From Parascedosporium putredinis (lineage: Eukaryota; Ascomycota; Sordariomycetes; Microascales; Microascaceae), in contig CASHTG010000012.1 in the NCBI GenBank assembly GCA_949357655.1, forward strand, positions 3,162,001 through 3,226,000: a DNA stretch of 64,000 nt, written 5' to 3'. A program made the position numbers and the translations under genes. Positions 45,201 to 56,030 of the stretch are shown here, piece after piece; positions within the stretch are counted from its first letter, which is position 1; each line of letters begins with the position of its first letter. Below the pieces are notes generated by a model. That model was not told the origin of the DNA. It searched no databases and saw only the letters and a program-made list of their open reading frames with translations.

Positions 45201-47393
45201 CATTTGTTCTTTGAACTAACCCACCACCAACCCATGCCACCAAGACCAAGAAGACTTGTACCACCACCTTCTCGCAGCAAAAGGTGTCAAAAGCGGATGC
45301 TACGGATCATGAATATTGGTCTCGAGCGCTATGCGCGACCGTCGATACACTACATGTAGTATCAATTACACTACATAGCACATCAACAATACACGCACAC
45401 GCACAAGCGACGTTGATGCAGCACTGGTACAACGCACTCACCAAACAACGGGCAGTTCACCATTGCTAATATTGAAAGGTTTGAGGGGACGCGATTCTAC
45501 CAACGCACTTGACCTATTCAATTGATTGATCCATCCTGGATGGATCCATCAATTGTTGTATCCAGTATTATGAAAAGTCTTTCAGAAGCCGGCCTTGTGT
45601 GCGAGTACTCCTAGTGCCACCAGCACACACAATTTCTGAACTTGCTTTCCTGAGCTGGGGGCCTCCCCAACCCAACCCAAAGCTCTGAAACTTCTTATTA
45701 TTAATTTCTCCAAATACCACCGCCCACTTGCATTATGGAGACTGCCCCATCGCCCCAACCTCTGCTCGATAGGAAACAGGCTCTTCAACCTTTCCGTTAA
45801 TTGGGAGCCCGGTATTTTGATACTGCCGTGTATTATTGACCAACCACCATTTCCCACCTCCCTCGATCGACATTTCTTGATTCCTCGATGAACCAAGGCC
45901 AGAGGGAACGGAAAAAAAAAGCTTGAAAGTCGCAGTCTGTGATGACGTTGCTTCGTCCAGCCAGCGTTCGGACAGCTGGTGGAGGATTTGTGAAAGGGGT
46001 GGACGTATCATCCAGACGCAAGGTACCACACCATTCCAAGATTTCCAGGAACCAAGCTCGGGGGTACCTAGACCAAGGGTACCTTTGATACCCACTGAAA
46101 TCGAATGGTCCGGTGATGCTCGATGCTCAAGTGCTGCACCAAACCAGACCAGGCCGGGGTTGGCTAGTTGGCGAGGTACGCTAATGTGCCAGTTCTGGAG
46201 CTTTCGTACCGACAGTCCCATCGACACCCACAACAACTGTCGGCTTGATCAATCGATTGGGCCGCACCAGCCTGGATCGGACCCAACATCAATTGACCAA
46301 CGAGTCCCGCCTTTGCCTTTCGTGCCCTTGTCCAGCTGTAGCCCCAAAGATAGATCAATCGATGGGATGGATCCAGCGTCGATGCTCTCGCCCACTCCAA
46401 GTTGCTTGACGTACAACATGACGACTCTTTTATCGGTAAAATACCCAATGATGGAGGGGCTCTGCTCTTGCCACGCCATATCGAGGACGTACTTGTATTC
46501 ATACAGGCAGGCCCACAGCGTCGTTGGTGGATCAACATTTGTTACGAAGGGCGATTGAGTTCTTAGATTGCCCCGTGGATACAGAACCACCCCCATATCC
46601 CTCCAAGAGCAGCCCCTCCCCGAATTGAGTGGGAGAGTTGTCCATGGAGATGAGGATTGATCAAATGTTTTCTTTTCTTCATCCGCCCATTGCTTGCCTC
46701 CTTCCCGCGAGTGAGACCTGCGGATCTGGCCAGAATCGAAGAGTGCACTCTGTCACAGATATCTCCCCACCAGATGCCAGCCATAATATTTGTCAACACG
46801 GACGGGGATGCGGGATGCACAACTCGAGCTTCAGTGTCGCTCACCCGCCCCAACCTTAATCAGTTCACGGATATTTTCATTGGGGGCCCGGCTACACGAT
46901 GCACTCGCTCGACGCAACGCCGGAAGCCAGTGTCCATTCTGGTAGTGACATTGATTTCTGCTTTAATTGCTTTGATAATATTAAAAGAAGATTCGATTGA
47001 TGCTCGTGCTCGTATTGGGCACTTTCGCACTTTCGCACTTGTATTGGTAGTGACCTGTCTCGTACCTCGGTACATGCAAAGTCAACGCTTTCCTCGTACA
47101 CTGAGTGGGTTTCTTCGACAGGAGATCTCGCCTCTGAATTTTGGAAGGGGCGAGGGGCCTGTGTACATCGAGGCGAGGTACCACGCGCTCCGGTCGTCCT
47201 TCCCAAGCTCTAACCCCTTTGTGTTCCTGGCTATGTCTGGCGGGGACTTGCACACCCATGCCAAGTTCCCACACCCCCTTCGAGCAGAATCTGGGACGAG
47301 GGAAGGGGAAGTTGGGTGGTTCCAGGAGTTGCTTCCCACAGTGTTTCTCATTTCGCCCTTGGTCCCTTCCCTCCTTTTATCGAGTGTCTAGTG
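42278..47393. other. 5.1-kb gene-poor region upstream of ECM33
   Basis: The longest stretch without a supported gene. Many frames of 80-244 codons exist on both strands (for example + 46657-47391 and + 45923-46558), overlapping each other in alternative frames without domains or introns. It contains a near-perfect 37-bp palindrome (45519-45555) and clustered GATCAATCGAT-type elements (46247-46260, 46354-46375). Since the ECM33 transcript appears to begin near 47400-47690, this is best seen as a large regulatory or non-coding interval. Confidence 0.5.
45519..45555. repeat. 37-bp near-perfect palindrome
   Basis: Two 18-bp arms, 45519-45536 and 45538-45555, flank one T. The left arm is CAATTGATTGATCCATCC and the right arm is its reverse complement with a single mismatch. 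On either strand a transcript would fold into a long hairpin. It could be a binding site for a dimeric regulator, a terminator-like hairpin or a mobile-element remnant; no terminal duplications were recognised. Confidence 0.75.
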
Positions 47394-47693
47394 AATATTT
47401 CCTCCAACTCCAAGAAAAACCTTCCTTCTTTACTTTCGTTATTCCTGCCTTCTTCATTCTTCTTCTTCTTCTTCTTCTTCCCTCTCTTTCGCTAGTCTCG
47501 TATTGTAATCATCCTTCCGATTCGTTCTCTCGAACTCATCCACCCTTCGTTCAACAAGGAAGAAACCGCCTGCTCCGGACCAAAACCCTGTTGGAAGAGT
47601 AATTTTGGGCAACATCAACCTCTCGCTGTCGAGCTCGCCGATTCTCACGCGCCCCAATCGCCGACTTTCCCTCCTATTTAGATATTCCCACGC
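47394..47693 (+). promoter_or_regulatory. CT-rich leader and likely 5' untranslated exon of ECM33
   Basis: The stretch after 47394 is strongly pyrimidine-rich, with a (TTC)n run at about 47457-47481, typical of fungal core promoters and start regions. It ends at a perfect GTAAGT donor at 47694, suggesting a non-coding first exon. The exact start site cannot be told from sequence. Confidence 0.5.
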
Positions 47694-48155
47694 GTAAGTA
47701 TCTCCTAGAGACCTTCACCACACAGAATTGTCCCCAATCGACAACCCCAATCCCGCCTCCTCGCGCCCCGGGCTCTGCCACTTTTTCAACTGTTGGACAC
47801 GCACTTCCCGCGATGCCCGCGACCCCACGGTCCCCTGGCAGCAGGCTCATCATAAATGACACCGATGGCGTCCAAAGAACATCCGCTGGCTGCCTTGAGT
47901 CCTTGCAATGGGATATTCGGCCTCCAACCGTTTTCTGTCGGATCATGCCATCACGCGTGAAGCCGCAGCTTTGGACAGCCGGATGCCAAACGTGTTGGGG
48001 TTAAAGGCCGTTCAACCGGATAGAAATATCGCAGCCTCTAGCGCTGGGTTGACTCGGCCTTTTTCTTCTTTCTCATTCACCTCGACAATTTTCGTGCAGG
48101 GGGCGTTTAGTACCGTTTCGGAAGAATTTTGTTACTAACCAGGCTTGCAATCTAG
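47694..48155 (+). other. Predicted 462-nt intron in the ECM33 5' leader
   Basis: Donor GTAAGT at 47694, perfect branch point TACTAAC at 48133-48139 and acceptor CTAG ending at 48155, 14 nt before the ECM33 ATG. The branch-to-acceptor distance is normal for fungi. Small open frames inside (47813-48138) would then be intronic and not translated. Confidence 0.65.
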
Positions 48156-48169
48156 CTACTCTCTTCACA

Positions 48170-49439
48170 ATGTCTGCTAGCAAGATCATCCTCGCCCTTG
48201 CGGCCCTCGGTGCTGGTGTTTCCGGTAAGTGTGCTCGGTTATGTTTCGTGGTGCTCTTCACTCGCGGGAATTGACTCGTCGGATTTTATAGCTCAATCGG
48301 GCGGCCTTTGCTCGTCCGCGACCATCACCGTCGCTGCCCCCGCCGAGGCCACTATTAACTGCAAGACTATCGAGGGCTCCGTTGTTTTCAAGGGCTCCGA
48401 GGCCCTGTCTGGTGCCATCAGCATTTCTGGTCCCGAGTCCATCAAGGGCGACCTCATCATCCGAAATGCCACTGCCTTGAACTCCCTCTCCAGCTCTTCG
48501 GTCAACAACATCGGCGGCAAGTTCGAACTGACCGGCCTCCTCAACCTCAACACCCTGGACTTTACCGCTCTTGAGTCTGTCGGCGAGATCTCTTGGGTCT
48601 CCTTGCCCGCGCTCGAGAGCGTGCGCTTCGGAACTGATGGTGTCACCAGGGTCAAGACTGTCCGCATCTCCGATACTTTCCTTTCGAGCTTGGAGAGCTT
48701 CGGCATGGCCTCGGTTGGAACCTTCCAGATTGATAACAACCAGCGCCTCACCACCTGGGAGACCCGCATGACCAGCATTGAGGAGAGGCTCATCGTCGCT
48801 GACAACTCGGCCGATCTTGAGGTGTCCCTTCCTGCCCTTGTTTGGGCTGCTAACCTTGATGTCCGTGGCGTCAAGAGCCTCGACGTCCCCCTTCTCAAGG
48901 TTGTCAACGACTCCATTCAGCTTACCTCCAACAAGGCCATGCAGTCCTTCATCGCTCCCAACCTTACCCGAACCGGCGACGATGTCTCCTTCAGGAACAA
49001 CAACGGCTTGACCAACATCTCTTTCCCTCTCCTCGAGAAGACTGGCGGCAGCTTGACTGTCCAGAACAACACCGAGTTGGCCGAGATTAACGGTTTCCCC
49101 GAGCTCCGACAGGTTGGCGGTGCCGTCACCATGCGTGGCAGCTTCTCCGATATTGAGCTTCCTAGCCTCGACGATGTCAAGGGTGCCTTCGACGTTTCTT
49201 CTACTCAGGACATCAGCGAGGACTGCGCCACCTTCAAGAAGCTTGCTCCCAAGAGCAGCGGTGGCAACGGCAAGATTCAGGGCTCTTTCGAGTGCACCTC
49301 GAACAATGCCAACGCCAACAAGGGTGGCAAGGGTGGCAGCAGCTCTGACGATGATGAGGATGCGGCCGGTATTCTCGGCGTTCCTCTGTCTCTGATTGCT
49401 AGCGTTGCGGCCCTCGGCGCCCTCGTACAGCTTCTGTAA
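48170..49439 (+). CDS. ECM33: ECM33-like GPI-anchored cell-wall protein
   Basis: Cell-surface glycoprotein of the Ecm33/Sps2 family needed for normal cell-wall organisation. Exons 48170-48224 and 48292-49439 join in phase 1 to give 400 residues, frame intact. Residues 1-19 form a secretion signal (KIILALAALGAGVSA), with the intron falling at the cleavage region. The body is a leucine-rich receptor-L-domain-like repeat fold with many strands of the type LxxLxxVxGxLxI and several N-glycosylation sequons. A glycine/asparagine/serine-rich, then acidic, stretch (SSSDDDEDAAG) leads to a hydrophobic C-terminal tail (GVPLSLIASVAALGALVQLL) characteristic of GPI attachment. A 407-codon open frame on the opposite strand is a GC3 artefact. 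Confidence 0.96.
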
Positions 49440-50143
49440 ATGAAAACGAGAAGGCTTGGGATGGTGCGCTAATTTGTACATGTTGTGGAGGACTCGAAAA
49501 CTCGTGATGCCTTCGGTGTGCTATTCGGGCGTCTCTTTTTTATTCGGTCTTTTTCTTTGTGTCTTTTATCTTTTGCTCCCCGCCCCCCTTTTTTCCCCTC
49601 ATGACACTCACTATCCTGTTTCCTTTTTTAAATACCATTTGTTTTCATCGACTTGAAAAAGAGGTGGTAACGCATGCATCCTTTCTAGCATGGTGCTTGG
49701 CCTCCCGGGTCATACGAGAGGGGACGAGCCAGCTGGAGTTTTTCGAGACATTGGGAATCCACTATACTTAATAATTACTTGCCCATGATTTTACTTGTCC
49801 TTGCTTTCCCCATTCTCCGGTTGTCTTGCACTTCTCGCTCAAGCAGTAAATTTATCCCCTGTTGACCTCGGGGAATTCGCTCAAACTGGAAATTTGTTGC
49901 TTTGTTTACATGTAGACGTAGAGGAAGGCGAAGAGGTCGCATGGGATTGCAATACACTTTTTTGCCTTGCATTCGACTTGATTCTCAGAGATCTTTAAAC
50001 ATATACTGCTCAGCCAGCCTTCTTAGTGACCGATGGACGTAGGGTATCATTAAAATGTTCTATATGGTGTCCTTGCTTTTCGGATGAAAGGCACCGACAT
50101 TGGCTTCCCCAACCTCCCTCGTAGACCCGCCCAGAAAATAGCC
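49440..50143. other. Convergent intergenic region ECM33/SPF45
   Basis: About 0.7 kb of AT-richer sequence with T-rich stretches downstream of ECM33. Both flanking genes end here. Confidence 0.55.
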
Positions 50144-52073
50144 TTAGTTGTACTCTGCCTTTTCGAACTTTTCAGGGTCGTAAAATTTGGCCTGTATTGG
50201 GTTGCCATTGAAGACGCGGCCATTTAACTCATTTACAGCCTATTTCAGCGGGAATTATTAGTATTCTCCTCCTCTAATACAGCACAGGGTGGCAGGTTTC
50301 AGGAATCACGTACCCTCAAGGCGGAGACTTGGTCAGTAAACTTGATAAAGACCTGCTTCGTGTCGATATCAATGTAAAGGCGTTCCACGCGACCGTACTA
50401 GACAGGCGAACACAGATTAGACAAGCTTTGTAACGCGGGATGGGGCTAGCGTAAGGGATGCTAAACGATGGGAAACAAGCGGGATTCTTAGGGGCGGGGG
50501 GATATAAAAGTACCTTGTCGCCGCACTCCTCGCCGATTTCTTGGCCAAGGCCAGAGGAAATCTCGCCGCGCAGGTCCTCCATGCCCTCGAGCATGTTTCG
50601 GAGAACGATGACCTCGCTCATGGCGCCGAAGCCGTCGTCGGCATCGCGCCCTTGCGGTAGCTTGCGATTCCCGCCGAGTATCTTGGAGCGTGCGCTGGGC
50701 TCGGCCCAGCCACCGCCGTCCGCATCCGCTTTTTTCTTGCGCTTCTCGACCTGGACGCGAAGCGGGTGATGATGCCGGATTCCTCGGCGCCGAGGCCAGA
50801 GCCCTTTGTCCAGCCGTATTTGGACATGAGGCGTTGGGCGAAGCCCTTTGGCCGGGGAGGTTGGAGCGTGCTTGACTGCCGTCTCCGCCCTGCTCTCCGC
50901 CGTCGGCTGGCGTGGAAGATGCGCCTAAGCCGAGGGATGGTCGGAATCCTTGCTCGTCGTCGTCGTCGTCGTCATCCTCGTCATCTTCAAGGTGTTCCGC
51001 ATCGCGCGCTTGAGGTGGGGGTGGGTTGTTGTATCGCACGGGAGCGCGAGATATGGTCGCGCCTTGTTCTCCGGTAGGAGGGGGAGGTGGCGGGGCAGAT
51101 GCAGAAGGAGGGGGTATGCCTTGAGACATGGCTAGACGGCGTGCGTAGGCGTCATCGCCGGACCGGTCGTCGGGAACTGAAGCAGGCGCTCGAGGTGGTG
51201 AAGGGGGTGGCGGAGGCGCGAAAGCGTAGCTTGGAGGAGGAGCAAACTGGCCTGGGTGAAGGGGGATATGGTTAGCTTGGAGCGGGTGAACGGGACTAGG
51301 GAGGGGAAATTGGAGAAGGGGCGCGGGCATACTGGGCATTGGCCGGCTGCGATGGTCGTCGTCGCTGTCCGAGGACAAATCTTCTTCTTTGCCCTTACGG
51401 TGCCGATATAGCAAATCCTTCCACTCGTGTATCTCCTGGATACGTTCGTCGCTCTTGAGGTATTCGTCCACATTGGTTGGCCGGGATGGATCATAGATTT
51501 CATCCCAGTCAGTCTCCATCTGCGTCGTCCACTTCTTCTTCTTCTTCCTGCCCCCCTTTGGCGCTTCTCGGCCACTTTCGCGCTATAAGTCCAGCCAGTA
51601 TCTTCCGTACAGGTCCATGCAGCGAGGGTACTTTTAACTGGGGGTTTGTTGGGATAGCATTCGAGGCTCCAGCTGGCGCCGCGGCGGAGCTTAACGTGGG
51701 CTCAACACCCGGGTTGGCCTTAGACGGAAGGGCGCCAGGGATGGTTTTGGGGAAGGAAGGTTTTGGCTTTTGCTTTACTTGCGGTCTTCTTATGGGCTGG
51801 AATCGAAGGGCTAGAAGAGAAGAGGCGAGGCGGGGGACTTCACGTCAGCACATTTGTCCCGAGGAGCTTTTCGCGCGTTCTACAAGACCGTCAGAGGTAG
51901 GTGCGCACCTGGATCTATAGCCTTCTTGACCGACTGTGTATCCGGGGCGTCTCCGTAGAGAACGGGGCCGCCAGATATAGTGGCGGATGCGTCGCCAGAG
52001 GACTCAAGGAGGTTCGCGTAGAGGGACAGCCCGCCGCCTCCCTTTGGAGGGGAGGCTGCGGCGGTGCAGACAT
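50144..52073 (-). CDS. SPF45/RBM17-type splicing factor (G-patch + UHM), frame-broken
   Basis: Nuclear pre-mRNA splicing/DNA-repair factor homologous to human RBM17 and plant DRT111. Exons 52073-51909, 51810-50514, 50397-50314 and 50239-50144, all GT..AG. N-terminal LSLYANLL and LRFQPIRRPQ motifs, a lysine-rich KRQRGGRKKKKK block, then METDWDEIYDPSRPTNVDEY typical of the family. A long proline-rich and acidic low-complexity linker (D/E run about 50950-50990) follows. The G-patch is KYGWTKGSGLGAEESGI, then VILRNMLEG. The C-terminal RRM has the UHM-type Arg-x-Phe (NGRVFNG). About five frame breaks occur: near 52045 (short G run), near 51630, 51549-51554 (six C on the given strand), near 50853, and near 50769. 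Each fits a missing base in a homopolymer. The family is sure; exact residues in the linker are not. Confidence 0.88.
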
Positions 52074-53028
52074 GAAGGTTGCGCGGGGATCCGGGGAGTG
52101 GGAATGGGGCGAGTGCGCTTTATGAGATTTCCGATCAGTTTAGAGGGTTTCGGAGTTTTGACAGGAGGGAGGAAGCACAAGATTCTCGTTGCAGCTTGGT
52201 TGGGAGGAGCTACCTAGGGCCGAGGGCGTCGCGGGGGATGTTTGGTGATTCTGCTTCGCTAAAATTTGGAAGCTTCGTCCACTGCATGGATTGATACAAT
52301 CCACCTATGGATCATCCTGAATGGAGGTTCCTTCTGTACCATGCTCCTGCCCTGATTGGCCACTACAAGAACTCCCGCCAAACTTCCGGGCGGAGCTCAA
52401 AGGGTCACTCCTTGCCTCTCGATTAGTCAGCTAACGGCACCCTGCTTGAGGCACTAACACCATGTGAAGCTCGACTGTTTGACGCTCACATCCGTGATTG
52501 ATCCTTGCGCCCTGGCCGGGGTGCGGGTGGGCAGGAGGTCCAAAAGGAGCTAGCCCCCGGCCCGAAGGCAATTGCACCATCAGCGAGTTGCCGAGCCATT
52601 GATGGATTTCTCGTCTTCATGACATTGTGGGGAGCTTTTGGTGACAGCGAGTGTTTCCAATCGCCAGCCTGTGACTATTACAAGATTTCCGCGTCCCTCA
52701 AACTCTCAACCGCCCCCTTGTCCCAATTGTGACGAATTATCAATAGAGACGTCGCAGCTACGTCAAGATCTATTTTCAAGCTACCTTTCCTCCTCCTTGG
52801 GGCTGGCCCAGTCGTTGAACTGAACATCAGATCCCGTGCCTCACCAGACTCTTATCTCCCTTGAACCCCTTTCGTTCAAAGTATCACTTTTCTCTCGTCT
52901 TGTGTTTGTGCTGGCTGGAAGCCCAAGCGACAAAGTTTTGTGTTACGCGCTGGCTTTTTCCCTTTTACTTTTTCTCTCTCCAAATTTCCATCATTTTTAT
53001 TGAATATTGCTTGAAGTCCTCCGACGGC
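52074..53028. other. Divergent intergenic region SPF45/PCS60-like
   Basis: About 950 bp with both promoters. A TTTCTCTC-rich stretch (52885-53000) precedes the ligase start. No gene was recognised. Confidence 0.55.
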
Positions 53029-54958
53029 ATGGCGTTGACGCTCAAGACAGCTATCAAAGGCTCTGGTGACGCTACCGCCGTCATCATCCCTAGCAAGCCG
53101 GTCCCCTGACCGTCACCTATGATGGCCTCGGCGCTGAGATTGCCACCTTCCAGGCCAAGCTCGCGGGCCTCGGCATCAAGACAGGTGCTCCGGTTTCCAT
53201 TGCCTTGGTCAACTCGTACGAGTTCATCGTATCCTTCCTTGCCACGTCGTGGCAGCGAGCCATTGCCGCGCCCCTAAACCCGGCCTATAAGCAGGACGAG
53301 TTCGAGTTCTACATCGACGACGTCAAGTCGGCCCTCGTCCTTGTTCCTAGAGGTGCCGTTGCTCAGAACACCCCTGCTGTCAGGGCTGCGAGGCGCTTCA
53401 AGGCGGCTATTGCCGAGTGCTATTGGGATGAAGCCAAGGGCGAGGTCGCCCTAGATGTAAAGAGCAGGGCCAACTTGGACATAAGCAGCACGTCCAAGAG
53501 CCCCAGCCTGACGATGTCGCGCTCATCTTGCACACGAGGTATGCATGCTTCATTTTTTTGGGGGTACGGAAACCCGTAGACTGCTGCTAACATCAATATT
53601 GCTCAATAGTGGGACAACTTCCAGGCCCAAGGTGGTGAGTTTCACAGATGGCAACAGACTTTGCTTCGACGTCCGTACTCAATACAATGCTGACCCTCGT
53701 CTGTTAAACCTCAGGTGCCGCTTACTCACCGAAACTTGACTCGAACGATGCGTACGTCTGCCGACCCTGCGTCCACAGTTTGAAGAAGGAGAAGGAGGGA
53801 AAGAGCTAGGGAGAAGCAAGAATTGCTAACGAGGGTGTTACGGCAGGAAACATTCAGCAGACCTACGAGCTCACCTCCAACGACCGAACCATGCTCGTGA
53901 TGCCGCTGTTCCACGTCCACGGCCTTCTCTGCGCTCTCTTGGCGCCGTTCTACTCCGGCGGCTCAATGGTCGTGCCGAACAAATTCTCCGCCTCGGAATT
54001 TTGGGATGACTTCATCCACCACCAGGCCAACTGGTACACCGCCGTGCCCACGATTCACCAAATCCTCCTCAAGGGGCCTACGCCCAGCCCTTTGCCCAAG
54101 ATTCGATTCATCCGGTCTTGTTCGTCTCCCCTCTCGCCGACTGTGCTGGAGAGGCTCGAGAAGGCGTACCGTGCACCTGTGCTCGAGGCTTACGCTATGA
54201 CCGAAGCCGCGCATCAGATGACATCGAACCCTCTCCCTCCCAGCAAAAGGAAGCCCGGTAGCGTTGGTGTTGGCCAGGGTGTAGAGATCAAGATCCTTGA
54301 CGATGCTGGGGACGAGCTACCCCAGGGCAAGGAGGGCGAGATCTGCATCAAGGGTGAGAACGTCACCAAGGGATATCTCAACAACGAAGCGGCCAACAAG
54401 TCGTCCTATACCAAGAGCGGCTTCTTCCGGACTGGAGACCAAGGACTGAAGGACGCGGATGGCTACATCATTATTACTGGTCGTATCAAGGAGCTGATCA
54501 ACAAGGGCGGCGAAAAGATTAGCCCCATTGAGCTCGACAACGTTCTTACCCAACATCCCGCCGTTTCTGAGGCCGTGAGCTTCGCTATCCCCGACGAGCT
54601 ATACGGGCAAGACATCGGGGTGGCCGTCGTCTTGAAGTCAGGCGAGAACCTTGCAGCGGATGAGCTCAAGAACTGGGTCTTGGAGAAGCTGGCGAAGTTC
54701 AAGACTCCCAAGAAGGTTAGTTTTCTTTTCCCTGCCATCTTTAGCCCCTCCCTTTGTTTTTCCTCGCCACGTCTCAATTTTAGAGCGAGGTGACGAAGGG
54801 GGAAGGGGAGGCTAGACTTTTGTTTCCTTACGCTTGACTAACTCTTGATTTTACCCTAGATTTACTTCACCGAAGTGATGCCTAAGACTGCGACTGGCAA
54901 GATCCAGCGTAGGATAGTCGCCGAGACGATGCAGAAGCAAGACAAGCCCAAGCTTTGA
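53029..54958 (+). CDS. PCS60: PCS60-like acyl/oxalyl-CoA ligase, frame-broken
   Basis: ATP-dependent CoA ligase of the ANL (AMP-binding) superfamily, closest to yeast Pcs60/Fat2, an oxalyl-CoA synthetase associated with peroxisomes. Five exons: 53029-53538, 53610-53634 (25 nt), 53715-53751 (37 nt), 53847-54715, 54860-54958. Adenylation motifs: LHTSGTTSRPK with the P-loop split across introns, THRNL, MPLFHVHGL, AYAMTEAAHQM, FFRTGDQG, GRIKELINKGGEKISPIE and PKTATGKIQRR with the catalytic lysine. Exon 1 has two frame breaks, at 53103-53106 (CCCC) and at about 53475-53481, each one base short. The C-terminus is PKL, a weak variant of the SKL-type peroxisomal signal. Other peroxisomal CoA ligases (4-coumarate-like) are possible alternatives. 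Confidence 0.9.
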
Positions 54959-55901
54959 TCGCGTTCCGTTTTTCTCTTCTTCTTCCGGCTTTAAGCGGGC
55001 TGTCCGTTGGGGCCCGGTGTCACGACACATTTCGCATTGGAATATGCGCACCTTCTCAGGATATATATTGTTGAATTTCCGTGCGAGTCTTGTGCTGGGA
55101 TAGAGATCAAGATTGGGGTCGACGGCAGGAAAAGTCTTGTTATTTACACAAATCTATGGTCAGGAATGAAGTAGATGTATGTTCAAATCGAAATACTATC
55201 GGCAGTTAGTTTCCCAATAGAAAATCCACTTAGCTGTCGGTCTAGAAGGAGTGGCCATACCCTCATATCGCAGCATAGTACGGAGTGACCTCGCATCATT
55301 CGGCAGGACCCATCGGACTAACTATCGCGGTTCTCTCTCAACCGGGCATCGTTCACGCCAAATTAGTAACTAGATAGAATCTGATTCGTGTGTGGCTATG
55401 AAATACTGGCCGCACTATTCTCGGGGATTTTCTTGGAAGACGTTGTCGAACAGAATGGGTCAATTGATTGATCTGTTCCATTCAGCCTCGACAATAATAT
55501 GCTGCTCACTACGTTATGGCGGACGCTGTTCTATCGCTTGAAAGCCGTCGACCTTCGGAGCTCGGCTCGTTTCCCCGCCTCTAGCCGATCCGAGACCCAG
55601 CAGAAGCAATCCATTCCACTCGGCCAGCGCTGGCCACCCAAGCTTGCAGCCAGCCACGCACGGTTTCCAAGCGGCAAGGCACCAAAGAGTACCAACATAC
55701 ATTGAAGTACCAGCACTGAGAGCTCTCCCAGCCCAGCAGCACTGAGCTCCCCGTCTGCCGTGTTCAACCCCACCATGAAAGGTTGCGCCATTCCGAACTA
55801 CCTTCCCTCCACAACGAATGCTCGCGAATCGGCTCCATTGGCGACGAAGACAACCAAGTAGACTCATCTAAGAGCCTTTTTTCCACCCCTCGATTCCCCC
55901 T
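54959..55901. other. Intergenic, tandem PCS60-like/YCII
   Basis: About 940 bp. CAATTGATTGATC at 55461-55473 matches the left arm of the palindrome at 45519. No gene was supported; frames on both strands near 55500-55870 overlap one another without features. Confidence 0.5.
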
Positions 55902-56030
55902 TTGACTACCCACTCTCCCTTTCTCCCCTCCTCGGCTTTTCTTTCCTACCTTCCTCTTCTTCCCTTTCCCCCCTTCTCTTACTCCTTCTCTTCTTCTTTC
56001 TCCCCTTTTTCCTCCTCTTCCCCTCATTCC
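55902..56030 (+). promoter_or_regulatory. Polypyrimidine leader/core promoter of the YCII gene
   Basis: About 130 nt of almost pure C/T immediately upstream of the first in-frame ATG, with few purines. CT blocks next to the start are common in highly expressed fungal genes. There is no TATA box. Confidence 0.55.

Noticed and set aside
45923..46558. 211-codon open frame on the plus strand
   Set aside because: No recognisable family; fully overlaps a 167-codon and a 124-codon frame on the opposite strand.
46657..47391. 244-codon open frame on the plus strand
   Set aside because: No domain, no intron logic, and overlapping long frames on the other strand; likely chance in GC-rich intergenic DNA just before the ECM33 leader.
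48258..49481. 407-codon open frame antisense to ECM33
   Set aside because: Mirrors the ECM33 coding frame; codon bias at third positions keeps the complementary frame free of stops.
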